Assembly (NCBI GenBank): GCA_949285145.1
Contig: CASDXQ010000017.1
Coordinates: 1 to 64,000 of the forward strand
DNA: 64,000 nt
Direction of reading: 5' to 3'
From: an uncultured Spirochaetales bacterium
Lineage (GTDB): Bacteria > Spirochaetota > Spirochaetia > Sphaerochaetales > Sphaerochaetaceae
In this document: one piece after another, positions 25,048 through 33,021 of the stretch
Position numbering within the stretch: the stretch's first letter is position 1
Layout of the letters: each line of letters opens with the position of its first letter
Notes under the pieces: model-generated
Database searches by the model: none
What the model was told of the DNA's origin: nothing
What the model saw: the letters and a program-made list of their open reading frames with translations, nothing else
Program-made: the position numbers and the translations under genes

Positions 25048-25611
25048 ATGACGAAATCTTTAACTATTCCGCCTCTCACGGACGACCTGGTTCAGGTTCT
25101 CATCGATGCAGCGACAATTGAAAGACGCGTAGATGAGATCGCAGCTGAAATCAACAGGGATTATGAGAATGTCAGCGATCCTCTCATACTTGTCGGAATA
25201 CTGAAAGGTTCTTTCATTTTCCTTTCGGATCTCAGCAGAAAACTCAGGATTCCCCATGTAATAGACTTCATTGCCATATCTTCATACGGCAACCAGGGTA
25301 CAGAACAGGGAAATGTCAGGATGCTCATGGACACAAGGGAGAACATGAGCGGACGGGATGTTCTGATTGTTGAGGATATCATTGACAGCGGCAACACACT
25401 TGACTATCTTCAGCGCAATTTCGCCACACGCGGAGCGAAAAGCGTGAGAATCGCCTCCTTCCTTGATAAGAAAGACTGTCACAGAACCGATATCAAACTG
25501 GATTACATGGGTTTTGACATCCCTGACGTATGGGTTGTCGGATACGGTCTTGATTATAAAGAAAAGTACAGAACCCTTCCTTATATCGCGGAAATGCACC
25601 CGGTAAAGTGA
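25048..25611 (+). CDS. hpt: Hypoxanthine phosphoribosyltransferase
   Basis: Type I PRTase of 187 residues that turns hypoxanthine or guanine plus PRPP into IMP or GMP. The PRPP loop reads VLIVEDIIDSGNTLDYL, and ILVGILKGSFIFLSDLSR is the usual N-terminal strand-loop. The C-terminal part with VVGYGLDYKEKYRTLPYI is characteristic of Hpt. An AAGGAGAA site precedes the ATG. First gene of a four-gene purine unit. Confidence 0.93.
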   Translation: MTKSLTIPPLTDDLVQVLIDAATIERRVDEIAAEINRDYENVSDPLILVGILKGSFIFLSDLSRKLRIPHVIDFIAISSYGNQGTEQGNVRMLMDTRENMSGRDVLIVEDIIDSGNTLDYLQRNFATRGAKSVRIASFLDKKDCHRTDIKLDYMGFDIPDVWVVGYGLDYKEKYRTLPYIAEMHPVK

Positions 25612-25631
25612 ATTTTTAGGAGAGAGAATCA

Positions 25632-26177
25632 ATGAGTGACAAGTTTTACGTCAGCTACAACACAGTCCACAAGCTGGTCAAGGGACTTGCAGAGAAAATC
25701 CTCGCAAGCGGTTTTGACCCGGATGTGATAGTTGCTATCGGATCAGGCGGCTTCATCCCGGCGAGAATCATCAAGACTTTCATCAACAGACCGATTTATG
25801 CTGTCGGAATTTCCTATTACGGTGTGGACAAGAAACACAAGGATCATCCGACAAAAATACAGTGGATCGATGAAGTCGCGGATCAGCTCAGGGGAAAGAA
25901 AGTGCTTCTGATTGACGAGGTTGACGATACACGCGCAACCCTTGCCTACTGCGTCGGAGAGCTTCTCAGTTACCAGCCCGAAGAGATCGCTGTTCTTGTT
26001 CTTCACAACAAGCTGAAGAAAAAGGATGTGGAATTTCCTCCTGAAATCAAACGCTATTACCCTGCTCTCGAAATCGGAGATCAGTGGATCAAATATCCGT
26101 GGGATGCAGAAGATATCGAAGAGCATACAAGACTTGAAGCTGAAATGCTCAGGGAAAAGGAGAAAGAAAGTCTATGA
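25632..26177 (+). CDS. Purine/xanthine-type phosphoribosyltransferase
   Basis: Second PRTase of 181 residues directly after hpt (20-base gap). Its PRPP loop is VLLIDEVDDTRATLAYC, the variant found in Gpt/Xpt-like and yeast Hpt1-like enzymes. Other parts are VIVAIGSGGFIPARIIKTFI and a C-terminal YYPALEIGDQWIKYPWDAED. The likely substrate is guanine or xanthine, complementing Hpt, but this is inference. Its stop overlaps the purA start (ATGA). AGGAGAG lies upstream of the ATG. Confidence 0.85.
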   Translation: MSDKFYVSYNTVHKLVKGLAEKILASGFDPDVIVAIGSGGFIPARIIKTFINRPIYAVGISYYGVDKKHKDHPTKIQWIDEVADQLRGKKVLLIDEVDDTRATLAYCVGELLSYQPEEIAVLVLHNKLKKKDVEFPPEIKRYYPALEIGDQWIKYPWDAEDIEEHTRLEAEMLREKEKESL

Positions 26178-27445
26178 GTGTCAATGCAGTTGTAGGTGTT
26201 CAGTGGGGAGATGAAGGAAAGGGACGTATCGTCGACTATCTTGCCCGTGATGCGGAAATGGTAATACGCTTTCAGGGAGGCGACAATGCCGGACATACAG
26301 TCATAAATGATCTTGGCAAATTCGCCCTTCACATCATTCCATCCGGTGTCTTCAACCCTGAGACAATGAATATCGTATCTGCCGGAACCGTCGTCAATTT
26401 CACGACAATGGGTGATGAAATCGACAATATCGAGAAAATCAGCGGAAGATGCATTGACAATGTTTTCATTGACAGAAGAGCACATCTGATCATGCCATAC
26501 CACTGTCTGCTTGACGGTGCGGAAGAAAGCAAAAGAAGCGAAGGACAGAAGATCGGCACAACCAAAAGAGGCATAGGACCCTGCTACAGCGACAAGGCAT
26601 CCCGCATGGGGCTGAGAGCCGGAGACCTGCTTGATGAAGAATGGCTGAAAAGCAGAATCGAACTTCTGCTTGCGAAGAAGAACAGAGATCTGGAATACTA
26701 CGGACTCAAGACATTCACAGTTGATGAGCTCATGGCTCTGTGCAGAAGCTGGAAGGATCGTTTCGGTTCATATATCATCGACTCGGTTCCTGTAGTCAGG
26801 GAAGCTGTCGAATCCGGCAAGAAAATCCTGCTTGAGGGTCAGCTTGGTATAATGAGAGATAATGACTGGGGTATTTATCCGTATACAACCAGCAGCAACC
26901 CGACCGTTGCAGGCGCATGCAACGGAGCAGGCATCCCGCCGAAAGAAATAGATAAGGTCGTTGGAGTCATCAAGGCTTATTCAACTTCCGTCGGCGGCGG
27001 TCCGTACATGACAGAGCTTTTCGACGAGACCGGAGAGAAACTCCGCTCCATCGGAGGAGAGTTCGGAGCCACCACCGGAAGACCCAGACGCTGCGGCTGG
27101 CTCGATCTCGTTGCTGCCGACTATGCATGCTATATGAACGGAGTCACAGATCTTGCCCTTACAAAGCTTGATGTCCTTGACAGTTTCGAGACAATAAAGG
27201 TATGTACCGGTTACATGATAGAAGGAGAATACTACTCTTACCTGCCCGACACGCTTTATCAGGAAAAGGCGAAACCGGTTTACGAGAGCTTCAAGGGATG
27301 GATGAGCGATACAAGCAAATGCAGGACATGGGAAGAGCTTCCGGAGAATGCAAGAAACTACATTCTGGAAATCGAGAAAAGACTTAATACGCATATCACC
27401 TATATCTCAGTGGGTCCGGAAAGAGACCAGCTGATTGTCAGATAG
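26174..27445 (+). CDS. purA: Adenylosuccinate synthetase
   Basis: Enzyme of 423 residues joining IMP and aspartate with GTP to form adenylosuccinate. The N-terminal GTP loop reads VVGVQWGDEGKGRIVDYLA, followed by GGDNAGHTV. IGTTKRGIGPCYSDKASR and TTGRPRRCGWLDLVAA are further family signatures. Its ATG overlaps the preceding PRTase stop, so salvage IMP flows directly to AMP synthesis in this operon. Confidence 0.97.
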   Translation: MSVNAVVGVQWGDEGKGRIVDYLARDAEMVIRFQGGDNAGHTVINDLGKFALHIIPSGVFNPETMNIVSAGTVVNFTTMGDEIDNIEKISGRCIDNVFIDRRAHLIMPYHCLLDGAEESKRSEGQKIGTTKRGIGPCYSDKASRMGLRAGDLLDEEWLKSRIELLLAKKNRDLEYYGLKTFTVDELMALCRSWKDRFGSYIIDSVPVVREAVESGKKILLEGQLGIMRDNDWGIYPYTTSSNPTVAGACNGAGIPPKEIDKVVGVIKAYSTSVGGGPYMTELFDETGEKLRSIGGEFGATTGRPRRCGWLDLVAADYACYMNGVTDLALTKLDVLDSFETIKVCTGYMIEGEYYSYLPDTLYQEKAKPVYESFKGWMSDTSKCRTWEELPENARNYILEIEKRLNTHITYISVGPERDQLIVR

Positions 27446-27450
27446 GAAGA

Positions 27451-27474
27451 ACATGCCGGGGCTGCCCGGCATGT
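27451..27474 (+). promoter_or_regulatory. Strong hairpin between purA and purB
   Basis: A perfect 10-bp stem (ACATGCCGGG/CCCGGCATGT) with a 4-base loop starts 5 bases after the purA stop. Only TTG follows, so it is a poor terminator; it may act as a partial terminator or an mRNA end-stabiliser that lowers purB expression. Confidence 0.6.
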
Positions 27475-27490
27475 TTGTCAGAGAAAGCTT

Positions 27491-28897
27491 ATGACAGAAT
27501 TCAACCATAATACGTTTATATCACCCTTCACATGGCGCTACGGTTCTCCGGAAATGAGAGAGATTTTCTCAGAACGCCACAAAAGAATTCTCATGCGTAC
27601 CGTGTGGATAGCTCTTGCAAAGGCAGAGGCCGTATGCGGTCTTGTGACGGAAAGCCAGATCGAGGAACTCGAAACACATAAATACGATATAGACATTGAA
27701 CGGGCCAGTCAGATTGAAGCCGAGATAAAACATGATGTGATGGCGGAAATAAAGACTTATGCCGGGCAGTGTCCCCATGCAGGAGCGATCATACATCTGG
27801 GGGCAACGAGCATGGACATCCTTGACAACATGGATGCAATGAGGCTGAAAGAGGCTCTGAATCTCATAATCCGCGAGAGCCGCAAGCTGCTTTCTTCATT
27901 CATCGACAAGGCTGAGGAATACAAAAATCTTGCATGCATGGCATTCACCCATCTCCAGCCGGCGGAGATCACCACGGCAGGATACCGTATCAGTCAGAGC
28001 ATACAGGATTTATGCGACGACATAATCCGTCTTGAAGAGGTATGCAGCTCAATCAGGGGAAAAGGAATGAAAGGAGCTGTTGGTACAGGGGCAAGCTACA
28101 AAGAGCTTGTTCAGGGCAGAGGAATGACAGCTGCAGAACTTGAAGAAACTGTGATGAGAGAACTCGGTCTCGAGGCATTCGACGCAGCAACCCAGATCTA
28201 TACCAGAAAACAGGATCTCAAAGTCATTGAGGCTCTTTCTTCCCTGTGCGCGACAATGTACAAATTCGCGGCTGATTTCAGAATCATGCAGTCTCCTCCC
28301 ATAGGTGAATGGTCAGAACCGTTTGGAAAGAAACAGGTAGGATCCTCCGCAATGCCTTTCAAGCGCAATCCAATAAACTGCGAGAAAATTGATTCGCTTG
28401 CGCGTTTTGTATCTTCTTTCTACATGACGGCATGGCAGAACAGCGTCACAACCTTTCTTGAAAGAACTCTGGATGACAGTGCAAACAGACGGATCATGAT
28501 TCCTGAAGCGTTTATTGCTACAGAAGAATGCATCATTACACTTGAGAAAGTCGTACGTGGAATGAACATTCATGAATGTGCGGTAAAAAAACTCATGGAT
28601 TCCTATGGCGTGTTCTCGGCAACGGAAAGGCTCCTGATGGAACTTGGGAAAAGAGGAGCCGACAGGCAGGAAATGCATGAAGTCATCAGAATGGAAAGCC
28701 TCAAGGCATGGGCTGAAGTGCAGGAAGGAAGAGAAAATAATCTCAGAGAGAATCTTGAGAAGGATGAGAGAATACTTGCATTCCTGTCAAAAAGGGAAAT
28801 TGACAGCCTGCTTGATGCTGATTCGTATACGGGTGATGCCTGCATGAGGACTGAGATGGTGCTTGCAAAAGCTAGGCAAATACTAGGCCGGCCTTGA
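27491..28897 (+). CDS. purB: Adenylosuccinate lyase
   Basis: Fumarase-superfamily lyase of 468 residues that splits adenylosuccinate to AMP and fumarate, and SAICAR in de novo synthesis. The superfamily signature is GSSAMPFKRNPINCEKI; HLGATSMDILDN and FTHLQPAEITT carry other active-site residues. It follows purA after 45 bases that hold a hairpin. Its 3' end overlaps the convergent VTT-protein gene by 26 bases. Confidence 0.95.
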   Translation: MTEFNHNTFISPFTWRYGSPEMREIFSERHKRILMRTVWIALAKAEAVCGLVTESQIEELETHKYDIDIERASQIEAEIKHDVMAEIKTYAGQCPHAGAIIHLGATSMDILDNMDAMRLKEALNLIIRESRKLLSSFIDKAEEYKNLACMAFTHLQPAEITTAGYRISQSIQDLCDDIIRLEEVCSSIRGKGMKGAVGTGASYKELVQGRGMTAAELEETVMRELGLEAFDAATQIYTRKQDLKVIEALSSLCATMYKFAADFRIMQSPPIGEWSEPFGKKQVGSSAMPFKRNPINCEKIDSLARFVSSFYMTAWQNSVTTFLERTLDDSANRRIMIPEAFIATEECIITLEKVVRGMNIHECAVKKLMDSYGVFSATERLLMELGKRGADRQEMHEVIRMESLKAWAEVQEGRENNLRENLEKDERILAFLSKREIDSLLDADSYTGDACMRTEMVLAKARQILGRP

Positions 28898-29462
28898 ACA
28901 GGAAAAAATAGATACCTGTCCTGACAATTCTGAAAAGACAGCAGGGAAGCACTTTCCTGCTGCTCAGTTTTACAGCTCCGGCAGCAACGCACACTGTGGA
29001 AAATGGAATCGGAGTCAATGTGGAAAGTATGACAAAGACAATCCCGTATTTGCTGATGTACTTTCCCCACTTGTCCTTTGCTTTATCTGCAAGACGGTCT
29101 ATGACCGGGACTTTTATGAGCAATCTCCCGATAAGATAGCTTGTCATTCCGCCGAATGCCGATGCAAGACCTATAGTCGGTATCACTTCATACCATGGCA
29201 TTCCTGCAACTATCGGAAATACGAAATCCGGAGATAATGGCAGGATGAGGGTATCAACAACATAAACATACAGGAAAATGCCGGGGAGCCCGAAATGTTC
29301 ATCAACATAATCAACAAGAACAGAGTAATTATCTGTCCCGACATATTTCACGAAAAAGAAGAAAACAGCAAAAATGAGTACGATCGGAATAAGCCCAATT
29401 GTGAGGACTCTGACCCAGTTTATATCCGCTCCTGTATCATGTTTCCCTTTATTTTCGGTCAT
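28872..29462 (-). CDS. VTT/DedA-like (SNARE-associated, YqaA type) membrane protein
   Basis: Integral membrane protein of 196 residues with about five hydrophobic segments. The central region with PLSPDFVFPIVAGMP, then SAFGGMTSYLIGRL and the re-entrant STLTPIPFSTVCVAAGA, is typical of the VTT domain, which is linked to lipid scrambling and envelope homeostasis. The ATG overlaps the stop of the AlaX gene. Its tail overlaps purB tail to tail. Confidence 0.8.
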   Translation of the reverse strand: MTENKGKHDTGADINWVRVLTIGLIPIVLIFAVFFFFVKYVGTDNYSVLVDYVDEHFGLPGIFLYVYVVDTLILPLSPDFVFPIVAGMPWYEVIPTIGLASAFGGMTSYLIGRLLIKVPVIDRLADKAKDKWGKYISKYGIVFVILSTLTPIPFSTVCVAAGAVKLSSRKVLPCCLFRIVRTGIYFFLFKAGLVFA

Positions 29463-30601
29463 TTCTCTTCATTCTCCCGGATAATGCTCTCAGCTGCTCT
29501 GACAAGCTCATCTTTTGAGCATGCGGCACTTCCCTGATACATCTGCCCTTTCCCGCCGCCTTTCATACGAAGAAGAGGGAAAAGCTCATTCCTGAACTTC
29601 ATGAAAAGCTGTGCAGAGCCGCAGAGCAGCCAGTTCACACCACCTTCTTTCTCATACACTGCAAAAAAAACACGGCCTTCAGCACAGAGTTTATGATACG
29701 CGGAAAGCTCAACCGGAGAAACAAACACATTCTCCCCCTTTGCAAGTATGAGAGAAGCGATCATCTCGTCACGGAGGCGTACTTCAGCCTTGAGGTTTCT
29801 GTTTTCCTGAATCAGATGCTCCAGAGCAGGAATGATATTTCTGCCGCGGCTCGAAAGAAGTGCTCCGGCTTCATTCACAACTTCCCGCTCTTCCCTCTGA
29901 TGCGATACTGCAGAATCGGAATAATACCAGATTGTTCTCACATGTGAGCGGATGATTTCCGAACCGGCATAGGAAATGCGGCCTATCTCCCCTGTCCGCC
30001 GCACATGAATCCCCCCGCAGGCTATGAGATCAACATTCTCGATCTGAACAAGCCTCACATCGCCGCTTACCTTTATACTGCGGCGCAGTCCGAGGCTTTC
30101 CGCTTCACTGTGGCTCACTTCAAGCGAGGAAACCTCTCTGTTGTTTATTATTTCATCATTCACAGCAGATTCTATCTGATACAGCGTCTCAAGAGGGATA
30201 TCGGAGCGGTCAGTCTCAACCGTAATGACCTCATTCCCCATATGGACGGCAACAGTATTTATGCCGAACTTCGTGTACATCGTACCTGAAATCATGTGCT
30301 GTGCAGTATGCGCTTTCATGAAGTGCCAGCGGTGATTCCAGTCTAGAACAGCTTCAGCCTCATACCCTTCACGGAAAGAACCTGTGAACCCGGTGATATG
30401 GACAATCTCCCCGTCCATCATCCTTGTATCCAGAACTTTCACTCCGTTGATCAGTCCCCTGTCACCTTCCTGTCCGCCTCCTTCAGGATAGAAAATGGTA
30501 CGGTCAAGAACAATGCCGTCCGGCCTGACTTTCACGACATGAGCGTTCAGAGTCTGCGCATAGGGTTCAGAATAATAAACCTGTTCCGTGATATGATTCA
30601 T
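29459..30601 (-). CDS. AlaX-type alanyl-tRNA editing protein with DHHA1 domain
   Basis: Protein of 380 residues related to the editing half of alanyl-tRNA synthetase; it clears Ser or Gly wrongly attached to tRNA-Ala. The N-terminal part has FYPEGGGQEGDRG and the metal-binding HTAQH, with the second metal site in IACGGIHVRRTGEIG. After a coiled linker (around residues 235-280) the C-terminal part looks like a DHHA1 domain, ending GGKGQMYQGSAA. Length fits the long AlaX form. It is the first gene of a two-gene unit with the VTT protein, an apparently unrelated neighbour. Confidence 0.87.
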   Translation of the reverse strand: MNHITEQVYYSEPYAQTLNAHVVKVRPDGIVLDRTIFYPEGGGQEGDRGLINGVKVLDTRMMDGEIVHITGFTGSFREGYEAEAVLDWNHRWHFMKAHTAQHMISGTMYTKFGINTVAVHMGNEVITVETDRSDIPLETLYQIESAVNDEIINNREVSSLEVSHSEAESLGLRRSIKVSGDVRLVQIENVDLIACGGIHVRRTGEIGRISYAGSEIIRSHVRTIWYYSDSAVSHQREEREVVNEAGALLSSRGRNIIPALEHLIQENRNLKAEVRLRDEMIASLILAKGENVFVSPVELSAYHKLCAEGRVFFAVYEKEGGVNWLLCGSAQLFMKFRNELFPLLRMKGGGKGQMYQGSAACSKDELVRAAESIIRENEEK

Positions 30602-30677
30602 AACACACGAAAATTACCAACATTATTCCTGTTGGACAAGAGGCGGAAAACAATTATTCATTTAATGACAAAAGTGT

Positions 30678-31313
30678 TCAGTTACTTTTCTCTTCTCCTG
30701 CCATTCTTGCAACCGGAAGCTTGAGGTTATGATCAATCGCATATGAGCGGATAATAATGGTTGAGGCTGCTGCAATGATGAAACACAGGTTCTCATTCAT
30801 CGCGGGGATTTCCTCAAGCAGAATATATATCAGAGCACCTATTATCGATGCAGTGGCATAGAAATCGGAATTGAGGACAGAAGGAATTTCTTTTGAGAAC
30901 ACATCACGCAGCACACCGCCTCCGACCGCACCTATCACACCGGATAAAACCTGACCGACAATGCCCAGATCCAGCAGCATTGCCTTCTCAACTCCGATTG
31001 CGGTGAAAACACCCAGACCGATCGCATCACAGAAAAGAATGACCCTCCAGCGGCCGACAAATTTCGGAGCCGTGAAAAAGATGACAATTCCCGTCAGTGC
31101 CGAGGCAGCGACATATGCGCTGTCGACAAAAGCAGCTACAGGCGTTATGCCAAGCAGGGCATCCCTTATCATGCCGCCGGCACATCCGACAGTTATTGCG
31201 AAAACAATGACACCCAGAAAATCAAGACGCAACCGGACCCCTTTGACGGCTCCGGTTATCGCAAATATCACTGTTCCGAACAGATCCAGAATGTAGATTA
31301 TCTCATCTTGCAT
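30678..31313 (-). CDS. TRIC/YicG family cation channel (UPF0126)
   Basis: Membrane protein of 211 residues with two copies of a three-helix unit. Each copy has the conserved Gly-rich kinked motif: TVGCAGGMIRDALLG in the first and GAVGGGVLRDVFSKEIP in the second. This pattern defines the prokaryotic trimeric intracellular cation channel family. The physiological ion is unknown. The ribosome binding site is weak. Confidence 0.87.
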   Translation of the reverse strand: MQDEIIYILDLFGTVIFAITGAVKGVRLRLDFLGVIVFAITVGCAGGMIRDALLGITPVAAFVDSAYVAASALTGIVIFFTAPKFVGRWRVILFCDAIGLGVFTAIGVEKAMLLDLGIVGQVLSGVIGAVGGGVLRDVFSKEIPSVLNSDFYATASIIGALIYILLEEIPAMNENLCFIIAAASTIIIRSYAIDHNLKLPVARMAGEEKSN

Positions 31314-31346
31314 GGCAAGGTTATTTTATATATCAAATTTTTCCTG

Positions 31347-31375
31347 TTGTTAATAGCTGGAAAATGAATTATTTT
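31347..31375 (+). promoter_or_regulatory. Candidate promoter of the coiled-coil protein gene
   Basis: TTGTTA (31347-31352) and TATTTT (31370-31375) are 17 bases apart, 20 bases before the start codon at 31395. Confidence 0.35.
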
Positions 31376-31394
31376 CTCTCTTGGAGGAAAACAT

Positions 31395-31982
31395 ATGTCA
31401 AGAATAAAATCCGCATGGGAAATAGCCCTTGAAAAAACAGAGAACATAGAAGTCGACAGAAACAAGCTGAAAAAAGATGAAAACATAAAAAAGGCAAGAA
31501 GTCTTGCCGGAAGTTTCCTGAATGACGATGAGCATATGTCATATGCAGAGCTGGAAAGGCAGTTCTCTGCTTTTGAAGATCCTGAAGCGGCAAAGGAAGG
31601 AATCAAAATCAGTCTTCTGCAGAATCTGAGTCTGAACACAGATGAAGACGTAACACATCGCTATGACAGGCTTTCATCTCTTGCAAGTCTCATCAGCAGC
31701 GGGAATGAAGCTGTAAATGACCTGATGAGCCAGATCATTTCATTTCTGAAACAGTATCCTGAACACAGGAAGCAGCTGCTTGAACAGCTTAAACAGCATT
31801 TCACGCCGGTGCTTGAACAGAAAGCCGCCCAGCTGAGAGAAAAATACGGGCAGGATGTGCCGGTATCTCCCGAAAATGATCCGGAATTTCTGAAAATCGC
31901 CCAGCAAAACCTGGAACAGCTTGCAAAACAATACGAAGATACACTGAAAGATGCAAAAGAAAAGCTGAACACTCTGATCTGA
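31395..31982 (+). CDS. Conserved coiled-coil protein of unknown function
   Basis: Cytoplasmic protein of 195 residues, almost wholly helical and highly charged, with heptad-like stretches in the second half (LKQYPEHRKQLLEQLKQHF; LEQLAKQYEDTLKDAKEKL). The N-terminus MSRIKSAWEIALEKTENIE reminds me of an uncharacterised protein seen widely in spirochaetes, but I cannot confirm this. GGAGG lies about 7 bases before the ATG. It stands alone between convergent genes. Confidence 0.7.
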   Translation: MSRIKSAWEIALEKTENIEVDRNKLKKDENIKKARSLAGSFLNDDEHMSYAELERQFSAFEDPEAAKEGIKISLLQNLSLNTDEDVTHRYDRLSSLASLISSGNEAVNDLMSQIISFLKQYPEHRKQLLEQLKQHFTPVLEQKAAQLREKYGQDVPVSPENDPEFLKIAQQNLEQLAKQYEDTLKDAKEKLNTLI

Positions 31983-32057
31983 CCTGCATTCAGAATGGAT
32001 CAGAAAAGATGAACGTCATAAAGGTACGCATGACTGATTTTGCCATGCAAAACCGAC

Positions 32058-32120
32058 TGGCAGATCAGTGAGCATGTTATGTTCATCTGCAGCATGGCAG
32101 ATGCCAGCACTGATCTGCCA
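32058..32120. repeat. Nested palindrome between convergent genes
   Basis: TGGCAGATCAGTG (32058-32070) and its perfect complement CACTGATCTGCCA (32108-32120) enclose a second perfect stem, CATCTGC/GCAGATG (32084-32103). Just upstream lies TTTTGC-CAT-GCAAAA. There is no clear T-run on either side, so it is not a standard terminator. Confidence 0.85.
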
Positions 32121-32149
32121 TATAAGGAAAACGGCATGATGAAATCAGA

Positions 32150-32914
32150 TTATCCGGCAGGTTCGATTATTTCTTCCAGAACATCCACAAGAGCCTGATA
32201 ATCGCCGTCAATCGCAGCTATGCTGGCTTCCAGCATGCGGTCAGGGTCTGCTTTGTTCCAATGCAGGACATATCCTGCATTCCATACAAGCTGGTTAAAG
32301 AAAAACCGTATGGCTCTTCCATTACCATCCCTGAACGGATGAAGAGCTTCCGCCTCCCCCATGTAAAAAGCCAGATCATTTACAAAATCATCAATGTCAT
32401 CAGCTTTTTTCAGATATTCATCTTTTGAAAGTTTGGAGAAAATATCATCCGCATATTTTTCTATATACTCAGGACGGCAGAAATCCTTTCTCTTGCTTGC
32501 CTCGCTCCGTCTCAGATGCCCTGCGGAAGGATAGAGATCTCCGAAAAGAATACTGTGGATTTCCTTCAGCCGGGTGAATGTGAATGCCCCTTTCAGCGGA
32601 TGTGCGAAAAGCCCTGCACTCCGGACATTGACAAAGAAATGCTCTGCTTTCCTCAGAACTGTCTTGTCTCTGATATTGAAATAATTCACAAGGCATTTTG
32701 TGCCGGGATAGTTTTCAAGCTCATCATAACCGCTCTCATAGTTTCCTCCCAGCCCGTTATCCCGGATGAAAGAAGCTGCTGCTTCGTCCGCAGTGACTTC
32801 ATCATCAAGAACATTCCGTATTGTTTCCTCATCTTTTACGCTGAGCTGCGCACCTTCCAGCTCCATCGTAAACCTTATATAGTCGACACACTCCTGTGCC
32901 CGGCCATCTTTCAT
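32150..32914 (-). CDS. Fic family protein with an N-terminal VbhA-like antitoxin segment
   Basis: Protein of 254 residues. The C-terminal Fic domain has the complete catalytic motif HPFRDGNGRAIR, which in active members transfers AMP (or another nucleotide part) to target proteins. The first 60 residues resemble the VbhA antitoxin. They contain TMELEG, which fits the inhibitory (S/T)xxxE(G/N) helix, followed by a helix pair (DEETIRNVLDDEVTADEAAA). Toxin and inhibitor thus seem fused in one chain. No separate antitoxin gene is adjacent. The ATG at 32914 stands 11 bases after AAGGAG; a GTG three codons earlier is too close to that site. Confidence 0.85.
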   Translation of the reverse strand: MKDGRAQECVDYIRFTMELEGAQLSVKDEETIRNVLDDEVTADEAAASFIRDNGLGGNYESGYDELENYPGTKCLVNYFNIRDKTVLRKAEHFFVNVRSAGLFAHPLKGAFTFTRLKEIHSILFGDLYPSAGHLRRSEASKRKDFCRPEYIEKYADDIFSKLSKDEYLKKADDIDDFVNDLAFYMGEAEALHPFRDGNGRAIRFFFNQLVWNAGYVLHWNKADPDRMLEASIAAIDGDYQALVDVLEEIIEPAG

Positions 32915-32975
32915 CAGCTGCACTTCTCCTTTTCAAGATAGCCCAATAGTAACGGCAAACAGTACACTTGTTCAA

Positions 32976-33001
32976 GAAAAAAAGGGAGGCGAACCTCCCT
33001 T
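32976..33001 (-). terminator. Rho-independent terminator of the acidic-linker barrel gene
   Basis: Perfect 8-bp stem (AAGGGAGG/CCTCCCTT) with a 4-base loop. On the minus strand it is followed by a run of T, 21 bases past the stop. Confidence 0.88.
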
Positions 33002-33021
33002 CATATACTTCCGCACATTTG

